NCBI GenBank assembly: GCA_020056895.1
Contig: JAGVGV010000513.1
Coordinates: forward strand, 1 to 8,182
Length of the DNA stretch: 8,182 bases
Origin: Deltaproteobacteria bacterium
Lineage (GTDB): Bacteria > Desulfobacterota > Desulfarculia > Adiutricales > JAGVGV01
Direction of reading: 5' to 3'
Shown here one piece after another: positions 6,649 to 8,182 of this stretch; the first letter of the stretch is position 1, and every line of letters starts with the position of its first letter. The translations under genes and the position numbers were made by a program. Under the pieces are notes generated by a model. The model was not told the DNA's origin. It made no database searches and saw nothing but the letters and a program-made list of their open reading frames with translations.

Positions 6649-7362
6649 TCACCCCAGCATCCTCAAGATCGCCTCGCGGGTCGCGTCGGCCATGGGTTGA
6701 AGGTCTTCGCCGGGGTAGTCGGATGGATTCAAGGGCGGGCCCAGGCGGAGGGTTACTCGGCCGCCGCCCACCGGAAACAGGCTCCCCAGGGGCCAGGCAT
6801 CCCGAGAACCCACGATGGCCAGGGGGATAATGGGCCGGTTCGCCGCCCGAGCCAGCAAAAAAGCTCCACGCCGGAAGGGCAGAAGTTTTTCCTCGGTCCG
6901 GTTCCGGGTTCCTTCCGGGAAGATCACCACCGCCGCGCCGTCCTGGATTTTCCGGGCTCCGTCCTGAAGGAACTTGTCCGTATTGCCGCCTTTCCCCCGA
7001 GCCACGGGAATGTGCACCCGTTTCAAGTGCCAGCCCAGAAAAGGGATTTTCAAGAGCTGCATCTTGGTCACCCAGCAGACATCCAGCGGCAGGCCCGTCA
7101 GGACCGCGGCAATGTCCGCCGCCGAGCGGTGATTGGAGGCGATAATCACCCCCCCGCCGTCGTTCGGCAGGTATTGGGCGCCTTCAATACAAACCTGGGC
7201 GCCTAAGACCTTCACGTTGGTGGTCGCCCAGAGCCAGGCGAATTTTCGGGCGCCCTTGGCGGACCAAAGGCTCACCACCAGGGACAGCATCCCATACACG
7301 GCGGTATTGAAGAAGAAAAAGGGCACGAACCAGAGGTTGCGGAGCATACCGGTCAGCTTCAC
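6649..7362 (-). CDS. plsC: 1-acyl-sn-glycerol-3-phosphate acyltransferase (PlsC family)
   Basis: A 237-residue membrane-associated acyltransferase that adds the second acyl chain to lysophosphatidic acid to give phosphatidic acid. One hydrophobic segment lies at about residues 10-33 and would anchor it to the inner membrane. Motif I is NHRSAAD with the catalytic HX4D pair H78/D83. A KxxLLKIPFLG substrate-binding stretch covers 100-110. Motif III is FPEGTRNR at 148-155. Motif IV (IIPLAIVGS) follows. Length is normal for PlsC. GTG 7362 is favoured because AGAGGA lies 8 nt upstream; the internal ATG at residue 6 has no such site. The downstream gene ispG is 214 bp away with its own promoter, and the upstream gene ends 107 bp before the start, so plsC may be expressed separately. 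Substrate specificity within the PlsC family cannot be read from the sequence. Confidence 0.93.
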   Translation of the reverse strand: MKLTGMLRNLWFVPFFFFNTAVYGMLSLVVSLWSAKGARKFAWLWATTNVKVLGAQVCIEGAQYLPNDGGGVIIASNHRSAADIAAVLTGLPLDVCWVTKMQLLKIPFLGWHLKRVHIPVARGKGGNTDKFLQDGARKIQDGAAVVIFPEGTRNRTEEKLLPFRRGAFLLARAANRPIIPLAIVGSRDAWPLGSLFPVGGGRVTLRLGPPLNPSDYPGEDLQPMADATREAILRMLG

Positions 7363-7469
7363 GGGCGGATTCCTCTGTTTTTCATCATTCGGTCATTTCC
7401 GTGAATCATGCCACGGCCGCCGTTCCTTCTCAAGAGGATTATCGTGGTGGGGAAACGCCTCGGATCGGT

Positions 7470-8003
7470 TCAATCCGCCGGGTTGAGCCATCGCCGGATT
7501 CGCGGCCGTTCTTCGGCGTCCCAGGCATCGGTAAGCCGAATGGCCAGGAAACGGCTGAACAGGACGTCCAGGATTTTGGAAAGTTCCTGAAAAACCGCCA
7601 CCCGATCCAGCAGCCGTCCGGCCAGACTGCCCGCTTCCTCTTCATCCATATCCAGGGTTTCGGGCGGGCGGACGGACCCCAGTTCCAAGCCTTCGGCCTT
7701 CAGCGAAAGCCGCCATTCCTTGGCTTCGGCGGCCAGCCTCAGCCGCATCTGGCTGACCTTTTTGCCTTCCCGAAGCGCCGTCCGGGCTTCTTCCAAATCC
7801 AGGTCCTTGCCCTGGCAGGTGACCGTCTGGCGGGCGTTGCCCGAACCGGATTGAAGCACCAGCCGGTTTTCCAGCCAGATTTCCACCGTGCCGTATCCCG
7901 GGCAGTCCACCAGACCATTGTTCACGTCGGTCACGTACCACAGCCAGGTCAGAAATTCCTGTCCCCAAAAGGCTTTGTCCTTGATCAGGTCCACCATGTC
8001 CAT
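7470..8003 (-). CDS. Unrecognised 177-residue protein, partner gene of RdgC-like protein
   Basis: I cannot assign a characterised family. The protein is soluble and charged, with no signal peptide or membrane segment. An aromatic N-terminal segment (FWGQEFLTWLWY, 12-23) is followed by a likely beta-rich part with VEIWLENRLVLQ (40-51), two isolated cysteines (C34, C63), an ALREGKKV segment (76-83), an acidic DMDEEE stretch, and an amphipathic helical C-terminus ending in DAWDAEERPRIRRWL. From memory, similar proteins with an F-x-GxEFLxWLWY start occur next to RdgC-like genes in deltaproteobacteria; this is recall, not a search result. The ATG at 8003 has GGGAGG 8 nt upstream and begins 3 nt after the upstream stop, so it should be cotranscribed, and probably translationally coupled, with the RdgC-like gene. 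A role linked to recombination or DNA binding is inferred from that neighbour only. Confidence 0.8.
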   Translation of the reverse strand: MDMVDLIKDKAFWGQEFLTWLWYVTDVNNGLVDCPGYGTVEIWLENRLVLQSGSGNARQTVTCQGKDLDLEEARTALREGKKVSQMRLRLAAEAKEWRLSLKAEGLELGSVRPPETLDMDEEEAGSLAGRLLDRVAVFQELSKILDVLFSRFLAIRLTDAWDAEERPRIRRWLNPAD

Positions 8004-8006
8004 GGA

Positions 8007-8169
8007 TCAGCCCTCCCCGTGGCCGAAAAAGGCCGATGGCCGGATCTGGTCCAGGGCTTCGGCGGACGTGCCCGCGGGCGCCAGGTTCTGGGCCAAAACG
8101 AACGGAATTTTCATGATCAACCCCAGACCGAAGGTCCGGCGCCACAGCTCTTCGAACCGCTCGCGGATT
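8007..8169 (-). CDS. RdgC-like recombination-associated protein, C-terminal fragment
   Basis: An open frame of about 53 codons runs from the right edge to a TGA at 8009-8007. Its product, beginning IRERFEELWRRTFGLGLIM, continues through a segment ending LDQIRPSAFFGHGEG. The ELWxRTFGLxL helix followed by a LDxIRPSxF tail resembles, as I recall it, the end of the short RdgC-like (COG2974) proteins of deltaproteobacteria. RdgC binds duplex DNA and limits RecA loading in E. coli, but that protein is longer and the resemblance here rests on a short fragment. The N-terminal part is missing because the contig ends. The downstream 177-residue gene starts 3 nt after the stop. Confidence 0.55.
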
Positions 8170-8182
8170 AGATCGGAAGAGC
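8170..8182. other. Illumina TruSeq adapter remnant (artefact)
   Basis: The final 13 bases, AGATCGGAAGAGC, equal the 13-nt core shared by both TruSeq adapters, and the contig stops exactly where the two adapters would diverge. A chance exact match at the very end is extremely unlikely. Treat the biological sequence as ending at 8169; any reading frame extended into these bases is false. Confidence 0.95.

Noticed and set aside
7363..7469. Promoter or terminator in the gap upstream of plsC
   Set aside because: Only a 5-bp ccgtg/cacgg stem and a poor TTGAGA/TGATTC pair with a 19-nt spacer were found. Neither is convincing.
7642..8145. 167-codon - strand frame overlapping the RdgC-like end and the 177-residue gene
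   Set aside because: It overlaps both better-supported frames, lacks a ribosome site, and its product is Gly/Pro/Arg-rich shadow-type sequence.

Overview
The window is a GC-rich bacterial chromosomal segment that carries a short AT-rich island at about 6529-6631. Gene content and order (ispG-proS-rel on one strand, an RdgC-like protein paired with a small conserved-looking partner, and a sensorless REC-kinase hybrid) point to a Deltaproteobacteria/Desulfobacterota-type organism. This is an inference from gene order and protein style, not from any search. The right end of the sequence is not biological: the last 13 bases are the common Illumina adapter, so the contig ends at 8169.

Layout. The left part (38-1186, + strand) holds one soluble 'reversed hybrid' regulator: an N-terminal receiver domain followed by a histidine kinase core, with no sensor or membrane segment. 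Everything else lies on the - strand and converges on it. Read in the direction of transcription, from right to left, the genes are: the 3' end of an RdgC-like recombination-associated protein (8007-8169, cut by the contig end); an unrecognised 177-residue protein 3 nt downstream (7470-8003); a 1-acylglycerol-3-phosphate acyltransferase, plsC (6649-7362); an AT-rich intergenic region with a good sigma70-type promoter overlapped by a nested dyad; then ispG (5349-6434), proS (3603-5333) and a bifunctional (p)ppGpp synthetase/hydrolase rel (1288-3435).

How the genes fit together. ispG, proS and rel look like one transcription unit driven from about 6484-6513. They supply an isoprenoid precursor step (HMBPP synthesis), charging of tRNA-Pro, and the stringent response that senses uncharged tRNA. 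ispG and proS are separated by 15 nt. proS and rel are separated by a 167-nt leader with three inverted repeats, so rel may have a separate level of control. plsC makes phosphatidic acid for membrane lipids. The RdgC-like gene and its partner appear translationally linked.

No tRNA, rRNA, CRISPR array, insertion sequence or phage gene was seen. No gene-free stretch exceeds 300 nt; the longest gaps are 6435-6648 (promoter plus AT-rich island) and 3436-3602 (rel leader). The window is mostly housekeeping. The points most worth a second look are the structured rel leader, the dyad over the ispG promoter, the AT island, the RdgC/partner pair, and the adapter artefact.
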